25,864 nt of DNA from Prevotellaceae bacterium UBA6974 (GTDB lineage: Bacteria > Bacteroidota > Bacteroidia > Bacteroidales > Bacteroidaceae): the NCBI GenBank assembly GCA_002450165.1, contig DJYQ01000011.1, positions 1-25,864 on the forward strand, in the 5' to 3' direction. Made by a program: the position numbers and the translations under genes. This document shows, piece by piece, positions 17,101 through 22,780 of this stretch. The first letter of the stretch is position 1, and each line of letters starts with the position of its first letter. The notes under the pieces were generated by a model. The model saw only the letters and a list, made by a program, of their open reading frames with translations. It was not told the origin of the DNA and did not search any database.

Positions 17101-17606
17101 TCATACAACTGCTTCAGCAACCACCACAGACTCTCGATATACTTATTGTCATACGTGATATACGGATGCTCCATATCCACCCAGTAGCCCATACTGTGAC
17201 TCAGGTCTGTCCACTCACTCGTGTACATCATCACATTCTCGCGGCACTTGCGGTTGTACTCGTCAATGCTTATTGTCTTGCCAATATCCTCCTTGGTGAT
17301 ACCCAGTTCCTTCTCGACACCCAACTCCACAGGCAGGCCATGAGTATCCCAACCTGCCTTGCGCTTGACCTGATAACCCTTCATCGTCTTGAAGCGGCAG
17401 AACACATCCTTGATACTGCGTGCCAGGACATGGTGAATACCGGGATGACCGTTAGCCGACGGAGGACCCTCGAAGAAAATAAACGAAGGACAACCCTCAC
17501 GCTCAGTAATACTCTTGTGGAACACATCTTCCTCATCCCACTTCGCCAACACCTCGCGATTAACCTCGCTCAAGTTCAGCTTTTCGTGCTTGGCAAACTT
17601 ACCCAT
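14199..17606 (-). CDS. ileS: isoleucyl-tRNA synthetase, type 2 (IleRS2)
   Basis: 1135 residues. This class Ia synthetase charges tRNA-Ile in the cytoplasm and edits misactivated valine. The first signature is GHPGIHH (residues 53-59), where the canonical HXGH positions read G56-I57-H58-H59. The second is KMSKH in LKMSKHLGNTVNP. The CP1 editing domain lies between them (TWDTHGLPVE-like entry, TTTPWTLPSNTALC, and a GTGIVHIAPTFGADD block). The anticodon-binding and C-terminal domains follow. Length and motifs fit the eukaryote-like IleRS2 group rather than IleRS1. The ATG at 17606 precedes GKFAKHEKLNLSEVN; an in-frame TTG at 17624 is less likely. About residues 215-227 are encoded by a 7-bp tandem repeat (16930-16964). 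The stop overlaps the possible lspA start by one base. Confidence 0.96.
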   Translation of the reverse strand: MGKFAKHEKLNLSEVNREVLAKWDEEDVFHKSITEREGCPSFIFFEGPPSANGHPGIHHVLARSIKDVFCRFKTMKGYQVKRKAGWDTHGLPVELGVEKELGITKEDIGKTISIDEYNRKCRENVMMYTSEWTDLSHSMGYWVDMEHPYITYDNKYIESLWWLLKQLYDRNLLYKGYTIQPYSPAAGTGLSSHELNQPGCYRDVKDTTVTAQFRIIHNSQSIIHNCELPVYILAWTTTPWTLPSNTALCVGPKIDYVAVKGRNPYSDEEAVYIVAESRLAAYFQAEEGKELEILWRGKGTDLVGLKYRQLMPWIKPCAIENDQIVVKEDEAFRVIPGDYVTTEDGTGIVHIAPTFGADDAKVAKDAGIPSLFVVDKAGDTRPMVDFTGKYFVREDMDPAFYDKCVYKEEYARHEGAFVKNAYDPKYNVGGKYDEKAAAKDMDLNVMICIEMKDEGTAFKIEKHTHNYPHCWRTDKPVLYYPLDSWFIRSTAAKERMMELNKTIQWKPESTGTGRFGKWLENLNDWNLSRSRYWGTPLPIWRNRETREEICIESLEQLYAEIEKAVAAGVMESNPLKDKGFVPGDMSQENYDRIDLHRPYVDQIFLVGESGAVLKRELDLIDVWFDSGAMPYAQIHYPFENKELLDSGKCYPADFIAEGVDQTRGWFFTLHAIATMVFDSVAYKAVISNGLVLDKNGLKMSKHLGNTVNPFEAIEQYGSDAVRWYMITNSQPWDNLKFDTDGVKEVTGSFFGKLYQSYSFLAMYANVDGWCNEEPGVPAVERPEMDRWILSSLNTLVREVESCYEAYEPTRAGRLIQAFVIDNVSNWFVRLSKKRFWGDEMTIDKLSAYQTLYTCLETVARLMAPIAPFYADMLYRDLHEACGDKDVKSVHLAQFPKCDLSLIDQEQELRMSLAQQITSMIHSLRKKEQISVKQPLQRVAIPALDAEQRLRIQAMSRLILDEVNVKEIEFVEGDGMLVKRVKCNFRTMGKKFGKQMKSVAAAVAAMSQEQIAVLEGGSVALNVDGQDVVIELEDVEIYSEDIPGWSVTNQGTLTVALDLTVTEELRLEGLARELIRSVQQLRKDSGFEISDRIVLTLPDTQDNRACLAANRDYIASQVLANEIVLEGTEIKVNRIG
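16930..16964 (-). repeat. five tandem 7-bp units inside ileS
   Basis: On the minus strand five heptamers are contiguous: ATAATTC, ATAATTC, ACAATCC, ATAATTC, ATAATTG (listed 16964 to 16930, with outer units reading GAATTAT or CAATTAT on the plus strand). Because 3 x 7 = 21 nt, translation gives a 7-residue periodicity, IIHNSQS then IIHNCEL, in a loop just before PVYILAWTTTPW of the editing domain. The frame is kept. Confidence 0.85.
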
Positions 17607-17647
17607 ATATCTTATTAAATTCAATTTTTATTAGACAAAATCGCACG

Positions 17648-17678
17648 CAAAGATACAAAAAATCACAAATAACACAAA
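17648..17678 (-). promoter_or_regulatory. Bacteroidota-type promoter for ileS
   Basis: On the minus strand a -33 TTTG (17678-17675) is followed after exactly 19 nt by the -7 box TATCTTTG (17655-17648). This is a full match to TTTG-N19-TAnnTTTG and puts the transcript start near 17641, about 35 nt before the ileS ATG. Confidence 0.8.
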
Positions 17679-17687
17679 AAAATGGAC

Positions 17688-17695
17688 TACCTTTG
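17688..17695 (+). promoter_or_regulatory. -7 promoter element for the acid phosphatase gene
   Basis: TACCTTTG matches the TAnnTTTG -7 consensus and lies 39 nt before the ATG at 17735. No clear TTTG is seen 19-21 nt upstream. The region overlaps the divergent ileS -33 box area, so the two promoters may compete. Confidence 0.55.
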
Positions 17696-17734
17696 TAGTC
17701 GTAAAGCAACAAAACCATAAAATTCATTCCAACT

Positions 17735-18484
17735 ATGAAAAGAAAACTGATGACATTAGCAGCCATATTACTGGCAAACGCATACTCCCCTGCACAGGAC
17801 AGCATACCATCATACATACCTCAGGACCAGTTACCTGCTCTTATCAACATAATGCCGGCACCACCCGCCTTCGACAGCCCCGAGTTTGGCAACGACATGA
17901 TATGCTACTGCTGGGGCAAGCAACAACGTCAAGACAAGGAACGCCTTGCTGTCGCCATTGCCGATGCCGAATGGGACAACCACGTCAAGGTCTATGCACG
18001 CTGGCAGGAAGCCTTCGGCCTGGAAATTACACCCACAGGAACACCACAGATTTGGAAACTGTTGGAAACAAGCCTCGCAACAACCGACCCCATGCGCATC
18101 CAGACGAAGGCATACTACAAACGCCAACGCCCCTTCGAGCGATTTGACGAAACAATGCCATCGCACGAAGAGGACGCTTTGCGAGGCGAAGGCAGCTACC
18201 CCTCGGGACACAGCCTTCGCGGTTGGACAATATCACTTATTCTGGCACAGGTTGCACCACAGCGTGCCACCGAAATTTTTGTTCGCGGCTGGGAATACTG
18301 CAACAGCCGCGTTATTGTAGGAGCTCACTGGCAAAGCGACGTTGACGCAAGCCGAACGGCAGCCAGTGCAGGATACTGTGCCCTGCAGGGCAGCAAGGCC
18401 TTTATCACCCAGATGCATAAAGCACAGGCCGAATACAAGGCCAAGACCACCCAGGTACACGTCAGCACGAGAAAGCAACGGTGA
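17735..18484 (+). CDS. class A non-specific acid phosphatase (PAP2 superfamily), secreted
   Basis: 249 residues with a signal peptide (MKRKLMTLAAILLANAYSPA, cut near 20-21), so a periplasmic enzyme that removes phosphate from a broad range of monoesters. The three PAP2 catalytic motifs are complete: KX6RP (K125, R132, P133), PSGH (156-159) inside GSYPSGHS, and SRX5HX3D (S191, R192, H198, D202). GSYPSGH is the class A (PhoN/PhoC) signature. No membrane helices follow, which separates it from membrane PAP2 lipid phosphatases. The gene diverges from ileS, and its last 23 nt overlap the end of convergent hppA. Its in vivo substrate cannot be told from sequence. Confidence 0.92.
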   Translation: MKRKLMTLAAILLANAYSPAQDSIPSYIPQDQLPALINIMPAPPAFDSPEFGNDMICYCWGKQQRQDKERLAVAIADAEWDNHVKVYARWQEAFGLEITPTGTPQIWKLLETSLATTDPMRIQTKAYYKRQRPFERFDETMPSHEEDALRGEGSYPSGHSLRGWTISLILAQVAPQRATEIFVRGWEYCNSRVIVGAHWQSDVDASRTAASAGYCALQGSKAFITQMHKAQAEYKAKTTQVHVSTRKQR

Positions 18485-20657
18485 GTCCTGCCATCACGAT
18501 GCTGACCATCGACATCAGCTTAATCAAAATGTTCAGCGAGGGACCACTGGTATCCTTGAACGGATCACCCACGGTGTCACCTACGATTGTAGCCTTGTGA
18601 GCGAACGAGCCCTTGCCTCCGAAGTTGCCCTCCTCGACCATCTTCTTGGCATTATCCCAGGCACCGCCGGCATTGGCCATGAATACAGCCAGCGTAAAGC
18701 CTCCGGCCAGACCGCCCACCAGCAAGCCCAGCACACCGGCAACACCGAGCACGATACCCACGACGATGGGTATTGCAATAGCTAACAACGACGGGAATAT
18801 CATCTCGTGCTGTGCAGCACGTGTAGATATCTCGACGCACGACCCATAATCAGGCGTTGCCTTACCGTCCAGGATGCCCTTGATTTCGCGGAACTGACGA
18901 CGCACCTCTTCAACCATCTTCTGTGCTGCACGACCCACAGCCTCCATAGTAAGACCGCAGAACAGGAACGCAGCCATGGCACCGATAAATGCACCCACCA
19001 GCACACGCGGATTCATCAGGTTTACCTGGAAATAATTCATAAAGTCCGGAATCGTAGCCTGCGAAGCCGAAATCACCTCGCCCTTCAGGTTAGTCAGCGT
19101 CGTACCTGTACGCTCCATCGCAATCTTAATTTCCTCGATATACGAAGCCAGCAAAGCCAGAGCCGTTAGTGCGGCAGAACCAATGGCAAATCCCTTGCCA
19201 GTGGCAGCAGTGGTGTTACCCAGGGCATCCAGCGCATCAGTACGGTGACGTACCTCCTCGCCCAGTTCGCTCATCTCGGCATTACCGCCGGCATTGTCGG
19301 CAATGGGACCATAGGCATCAGTCGCCAGCGTTATACCCAATGTGGAAAGCATACCCACGGCAGCTATACCAATACCATACAGACCATGCGACAGGGCACT
19401 GGCAGACATTTCCATATCAAACCCGTTGGCACACAGGTAGCTGAGCATGATAGCCACACCGATTGTAACCACAGGGATACAGGTCGAAATCATACCCGTA
19501 CCAATACCCTTGATGATAACCGTAGCCGAACCCGTCAGACCAGCCTCCGAAATCTTCTGCGTAGGCTTGTAGCTGTGACTGGTATAATACTCGGTAGCCT
19601 GACCGATTATAACACCTGCCGCCAAACCCGATATGACCGAGAACGACAGACCCAGCCAGTTTTCAATACCTAATAGATATAGTATGGCAAACGTAGCAAC
19701 TGCGATAAGCACGGCAGATACATTAGTTCCAATGGCCAGCGAGCGCAACAGGTCACGCATCGTAGCACCCTCCTTGGTACGCACCAGATAGATACCCAGG
19801 ATGCTCAGGAACACACCCACTGCAGCAATCAGCATCGGAGCAATCACAGCCTTCATCTGCATATCGCCGCTAATTGCAAACGCCGTTGCGCCCAGAGCCG
19901 CCGTTGACAGTATCGAGCCGCAGTAACTCTCATACAGGTCAGCACCCATACCGGCAACATCACCCACGTTGTCACCCACGTTATCCGCAATAGTAGCAGG
20001 GTTGCGCGGGTCATCCTCGGGAATATCGGCCTCGACCTTGCCCACGATATCAGCACCCACGTCGGCAGCCTTGGTATAGATACCGCCACCCACACGCGCA
20101 AACAAAGCCTGGGTCGAAGCACCCATGCCAAACGTCAGCATCGTCGTTGTAATCGTAATCAAAGCCACGCTGTCACCAGAGTAGAACTGACTCAGTACCA
20201 GAAACCAGACAGCTATGTCCAGCAAGCCCAGACCAACCACCGTCAGACCCATCACGGCACCCGAACGGAAAGCAATCTTCAGTCCCCCGTCCAGGCTCAC
20301 ACGGGCAGCATTGGCAGTACGCGCACTTGCATACGTAGCAGTCTTCATACCAAAGAAGCCAGCCAAACCCGAGAAGAAGCCACCCGTAATAAAGGCAAAC
20401 GGAACCCACGGGTTCTGCCACTTCAGTACATAAGCCATAAAGGCAAAGATGACTGCCAGCACCACAAAGACCACAGTCACCACCTTGTACTGCTGTTTCA
20501 GGTACGACATTGCACCGCTGCGGACATAGCCCGCAATCTCACGCATACGAGGCGATCCCTCGTCCGCAGCCATCATCGAGCGGAAGAAGCAGAACGCCAT
20601 TCCCAGTGCCACCACCGAAGCGACCGGCACCAGCCAAAAAGCAAAAGGAATACTCAT
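18462..20657 (-). CDS. hppA: membrane-bound K+-dependent cation-pumping pyrophosphatase
   Basis: 731 residues, about 16 membrane helices. The protein couples pyrophosphate hydrolysis to cation (H+ and/or Na+) export across the inner membrane. The pyrophosphate-binding region reads DVGADIVGKVEADIPEDDPR followed by DNVGDNVGDVAGMGADLYE, and a second acidic signature lies near GDTVGDPFKDTSGPSLN. GNTTAATGKG has Ala and Gly at the positions that are Lys and Thr in K+-independent enzymes, which places this in the K+-dependent class. Whether it pumps Na+, H+ or both is not decided here; Bacteroides relatives include dual Na+/H+ pumps. The ATG at 20657 starts SIPFAFWLVPV, a typical first helix. A complete promoter lies 45-77 nt upstream. 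Its 3' end overlaps the acid phosphatase gene by 23 nt. Confidence 0.95.
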   Translation of the reverse strand: MSIPFAFWLVPVASVVALGMAFCFFRSMMAADEGSPRMREIAGYVRSGAMSYLKQQYKVVTVVFVVLAVIFAFMAYVLKWQNPWVPFAFITGGFFSGLAGFFGMKTATYASARTANAARVSLDGGLKIAFRSGAVMGLTVVGLGLLDIAVWFLVLSQFYSGDSVALITITTTMLTFGMGASTQALFARVGGGIYTKAADVGADIVGKVEADIPEDDPRNPATIADNVGDNVGDVAGMGADLYESYCGSILSTAALGATAFAISGDMQMKAVIAPMLIAAVGVFLSILGIYLVRTKEGATMRDLLRSLAIGTNVSAVLIAVATFAILYLLGIENWLGLSFSVISGLAAGVIIGQATEYYTSHSYKPTQKISEAGLTGSATVIIKGIGTGMISTCIPVVTIGVAIMLSYLCANGFDMEMSASALSHGLYGIGIAAVGMLSTLGITLATDAYGPIADNAGGNAEMSELGEEVRHRTDALDALGNTTAATGKGFAIGSAALTALALLASYIEEIKIAMERTGTTLTNLKGEVISASQATIPDFMNYFQVNLMNPRVLVGAFIGAMAAFLFCGLTMEAVGRAAQKMVEEVRRQFREIKGILDGKATPDYGSCVEISTRAAQHEMIFPSLLAIAIPIVVGIVLGVAGVLGLLVGGLAGGFTLAVFMANAGGAWDNAKKMVEEGNFGGKGSFAHKATIVGDTVGDPFKDTSGPSLNILIKLMSMVSIVMAGLTVAFSC

Positions 20658-20702
20658 TGTTGTGTGTATTAGATTTATAGGTTAATTTTACAACATATCA
20701 CA

Positions 20703-20734
20703 CAAAGGTACAAACAAATTATCACACCGGCAAA
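20703..20734 (-). promoter_or_regulatory. Bacteroidota-type promoter for hppA
   Basis: On the minus strand -33 TTTG (20734-20731), a 20-nt spacer, and -7 TACCTTTG (20710-20703). Expected transcript start near 20696, giving a leader of about 39 nt. The -33 box is inside the left arm of the inverted repeat 20727-20762. Confidence 0.78.
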
Positions 20735-20762
20735 CAAAAACAGCAACTTTTTCATTTGCCGG
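20727..20762. repeat. inverted repeat covering the hppA -33 box
   Basis: CCGGCAAA (20727-20734) and TTTGCCGG (20755-20762) are perfect inverted arms. Inside them AAAAA (20736-20740) pairs with TTTTT (20748-20752). The structure could be an operator over the promoter, or a terminator for transcripts arriving from the right; the minus-strand orientation has an internal T-run. Confidence 0.6.
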
Positions 20763-20817
20763 CACAAAATCTATCTGGCTCCCTATAAATCATATATATT
20801 TCATACACACCTTATGT

Positions 20818-21037
20818 CTAATCATATACTAACCATATACTAACCATAGCTTAGCTCCCACTCACCTCCCACACATGTTCGCTACTTGCTCAGTATTTGT
20901 CCGCTACTTGTCCAGTATATGTCCAGTCATACACTGGACATATACTGGACATATACCGAGCATCTACTGGACATATACCGGACATATACTATGGCTGATT
21001 GCTTGTTTCATGCTTGCTACATGCTTGCTACACTATA
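20818..21037. repeat. 220-bp array of twenty consecutive 11-mers in constant register
   Basis: Read in steps of 11 from 20818, the sequence falls into runs of near-identical units with no phase slip. Examples: CTAATCATATA, CTAACCATATA, CTAACCATAGC; then TTAGCTCCCAC, TCACCTCCCAC; then ACTTGCTCAGT, ATTTGTCCGCT, ACTTGTCCAGT, ATATGTCCAGT; then CATACACTGGA, CATATACTGGA, CATCTACTGGA, CATATACCGGA; then GTTTCATGCTT, GCTACATGCTT. Five unit families share one 11-bp register. The GTCCAGT family to the left of 20927 is the reverse complement of the ACTGGAC family to the right. No ORF uses the array, and 11 is not a codon multiple. It fills most of the 620-bp gap between hppA and the DAACS transporter gene. 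Confidence 0.8.
20909..20951. repeat. perfect 19-bp inverted repeat at the centre of the 11-mer array
   Basis: Left arm 20909-20927 ends GTCCAGTATATGTCCAGT, spacer CATAC (20928-20932), right arm 20933-20951 starts ACTGGACATATACTGGAC. All 19 positions pair. It can form a cruciform or RNA hairpin with a 5-nt loop. There is no T-run on either side, so it is not a standard terminator. Confidence 0.85.
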
Positions 21038-21149
21038 GATAAACACTTGTTATATTGGAATTATTCAGGTGATGAATATAAGATTGTCCGTACCGAAAAC
21101 GTCATCTTACCTTACACTGAGCAAATATATAAAAATTTAAGATGTATAA

Positions 21150-21179
21150 CTTGAATTCGCTGAAAAATGTTTATATTTG
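21150..21179 (+). promoter_or_regulatory. likely promoter for the DAACS transporter gene
   Basis: TATATTTG (21172-21179) matches TAnnTTTG. A CTTG (21150-21153) lies 18 nt upstream as a slightly short -33 element. The predicted start near 21186 gives a leader of roughly 90 nt before the ATG at 21279. Confidence 0.55.
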
Positions 21180-21278
21180 TAATCGGATTCGCACTCGTGC
21201 GGCTTTCATCTAGGTTTTTGTCAATACCCGTTAAACGTAATATCCACAAACTAATATATGGCGTCAAGCCTGCGTTAA

Positions 21279-22430
21279 ATGAAAAAACTGACCTTATTAC
21301 CGCGAATTATCATCGCTATACTGTTAGGCGTACTGCTGGGACAGTGGATGCCAGAAGCCGGAGTACGTGTGTTCGTGACCTACAACTATCTGTTCAGTCA
21401 GTTTCTGGGATTCCTGATTCCCCTGATTATTATCGGACTGATAGTGCCAGCCATATCCGAAATCGGGCAATCTGCCGGACGTCTGCTGCTGCTGACCGTA
21501 GGACTGGCATATGCCGACACCATAATCGCCGGACTGCTGGGATACGCAACCGGCACGACCCTGTTTCCCTCTCTGGTTGCCCAAAACGCCTCGTTGGCTG
21601 TAGATAAAGCCGACAAGCTGATACCATTCTTCACACTGGACATACCACCCATACTGGACGTAATGGCAGCATTGGTCAGCTCCTTCGTCATAGGCATCGG
21701 CATCGCCTATAGCGACTCACCGACGCTGAAGCAAGCCAGTCAGGAATTTCGCACAATCATGGAGAAGACCATCCAGGTGGCAATCATCCCATTGCTGCCG
21801 CTCTACATCTTCGGCATATTCCTAAGCATGACCTACACAGGCGAAGCATATCGCATTATTATCATATTCGCCAAGGTTATCTGCATAATATTTATATTGC
21901 ACATCCTAATCCTGCTGTACGAGTACCTGATTGCCGGCATTATGGCAAGAAAGAATCCGCTGCGCCTGCTGGCAAATATGCTGCCTGCCTATCTAACGGC
22001 ACTGGGCACATCATCCAGCGCAGCAACAATTCCCGTCACACTGCGCCAGACCCTGAAAAACGGTGTAAGTAACGAAATTGCCAGTTTCTGCATCCCACTT
22101 TACGCAACGATACATCTGTCCGGTTCGATGATGAAGATTACATGCTGCGCCTTGACCGTATGCCTGATTATCGGACTGCCCCACTCGTTCCCACTCTTCA
22201 TGCACTTCATACTGATACTGGGCATCTGCATGGTGGCTGCCCCCGGTGTTCCTGGCGGAGCCGTAATGGCAGCACTTGCTCCATTAGGTGGAATTTTGGG
22301 CTTCAACTCCGATGCCCAGGCCCTGATGATTGCCCTGTACATAGCCATGGACTCGTTCGGTACCGCCTGTAACGTTACCGGTGACGGAGCCCTTGCCATA
22401 ATCACCGAACAGCTTCACAAGGACAAGTAA
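21279..22430 (+). CDS. dicarboxylate/amino acid:cation symporter (DAACS) family transporter
   Basis: 383 residues, an inner-membrane transporter of the glutamate-transporter fold. The first re-entrant hairpin holds the serine-rich motif ALGTSSSAATIPVT (241-254). The second carries APGVPGGAVMAAL (321-333). TM8 reads DSFGTACNVTGD (358-369). Against GltPh, the TM8 asparagine and aspartates (D358, N365, D369) are kept, but the arginine that holds the acidic substrate side chain is Gly (G361), and the TM7 NMDG motif is HLSG (279-282). A neutral substrate and altered ion coupling are therefore plausible (inference). The ATG at 21279 opens a basic MKKLTLLPRI N-terminus before TM1. The gene is alone, with its own promoter and a strong terminator downstream. 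Confidence 0.9.
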   Translation: MKKLTLLPRIIIAILLGVLLGQWMPEAGVRVFVTYNYLFSQFLGFLIPLIIIGLIVPAISEIGQSAGRLLLLTVGLAYADTIIAGLLGYATGTTLFPSLVAQNASLAVDKADKLIPFFTLDIPPILDVMAALVSSFVIGIGIAYSDSPTLKQASQEFRTIMEKTIQVAIIPLLPLYIFGIFLSMTYTGEAYRIIIIFAKVICIIFILHILILLYEYLIAGIMARKNPLRLLANMLPAYLTALGTSSSAATIPVTLRQTLKNGVSNEIASFCIPLYATIHLSGSMMKITCCALTVCLIIGLPHSFPLFMHFILILGICMVAAPGVPGGAVMAALAPLGGILGFNSDAQALMIALYIAMDSFGTACNVTGDGALAIITEQLHKDK

Positions 22431-22443
22431 AACTCCTCCCAGA

Positions 22444-22452
22444 GGGGGGGGG
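22444..22452 (+). repeat. run of nine G just after the transporter gene
   Basis: G9 begins 14 nt after the stop of the transporter gene, preceded by CCTCCC at 22435-22440, with which it can form a small GC hairpin. It cannot change the reading frame of the transporter. Confidence 0.7.
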
Positions 22453-22487
22453 CGTTTACGATAAATCCAATACTTTTTCATGTATTT

Positions 22488-22526
22488 GTGGTAGAAAGAT
22501 TTGTTTAACCCTTTCTACCACTTTTT
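22488..22526 (+). terminator. rho-independent terminator of the transporter gene
   Basis: GTGGTAGAAAG (22488-22498) pairs perfectly with CTTTCTACCAC (22511-22521) around a 12-nt loop, followed at once by TTTTT. It lies 58 nt after the stop codon. Confidence 0.85.
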
Positions 22527-22541
22527 CTTGTGCAATCTCTA

Positions 22542-22549
22542 TACCTTTG
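22542..22549 (+). promoter_or_regulatory. -7 promoter element of the surface-protein locus
   Basis: TACCTTTG matches TAnnTTTG. No -33 TTTG is seen at the right distance. It lies 16 nt after the terminator T-run and upstream of both the 39-codon frame (22605) and the 876-residue gene (22777), and could serve both. Confidence 0.5.
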
Positions 22550-22604
22550 CAACATAAAAGCAATGTGAAAAATAAGAAATTTAATAATACAAATAAAACA
22601 TCAA

Positions 22605-22780
22605 ATGAAGAAAGTTTTACTTATTCTTACAATGCTCACGACAGGTTTCTGCAATATGTGGGCAGATGTTTCCGATTACTATTTAGATCGTACCGGGTGG
22701 TATCTTTCCGCCCGAATAAATTAAATAATGCGTATTACGGCAACAAGCGAAAAATATATAAAATTAATATAGACAAATGA
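22605..22780 (+). pseudogene. short signal-peptide ORF, probably the decayed 5' end of a secreted-protein gene
   Basis: An ATG at 22605 opens 39 codons: a clean signal peptide (MKKVLLILTMLTTGFCNMWA) then DVSDYYLDRTGWYLSARIN, ending TAA at 22722-22724. The mature part looks like the first strand of a discoidin (F5/8 type C) domain. After a change to the frame that ends at 22780, the text continues LNNAYYGNKRKIYKINIDK, which resembles the next discoidin residues. This suggests one indel followed by truncation just at the start of the next gene. The alternative is a real 39-residue peptide whose translation affects the downstream gene. Recognition of discoidin is weak, from a short stretch only. 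Confidence 0.4.

Noticed and set aside
20818..21037. Possible CRISPR array
   Set aside because: Units are 11 bp, contiguous and degenerate, with no spacers of constant length, no long repeats and no cas genes.
21167..21607. 146-codon frame overlapping the DAACS gene start
   Set aside because: It begins inside the promoter -7 box, and from 21279 it is an out-of-frame shadow of the transporter.
22547..22780. 77-codon frame starting at TTG in the surface-protein leader region
   Set aside because: It starts inside the -7 promoter box and its first part is AT-rich noise. Only its last part may be a frameshifted remnant, recorded with the 22605 feature.
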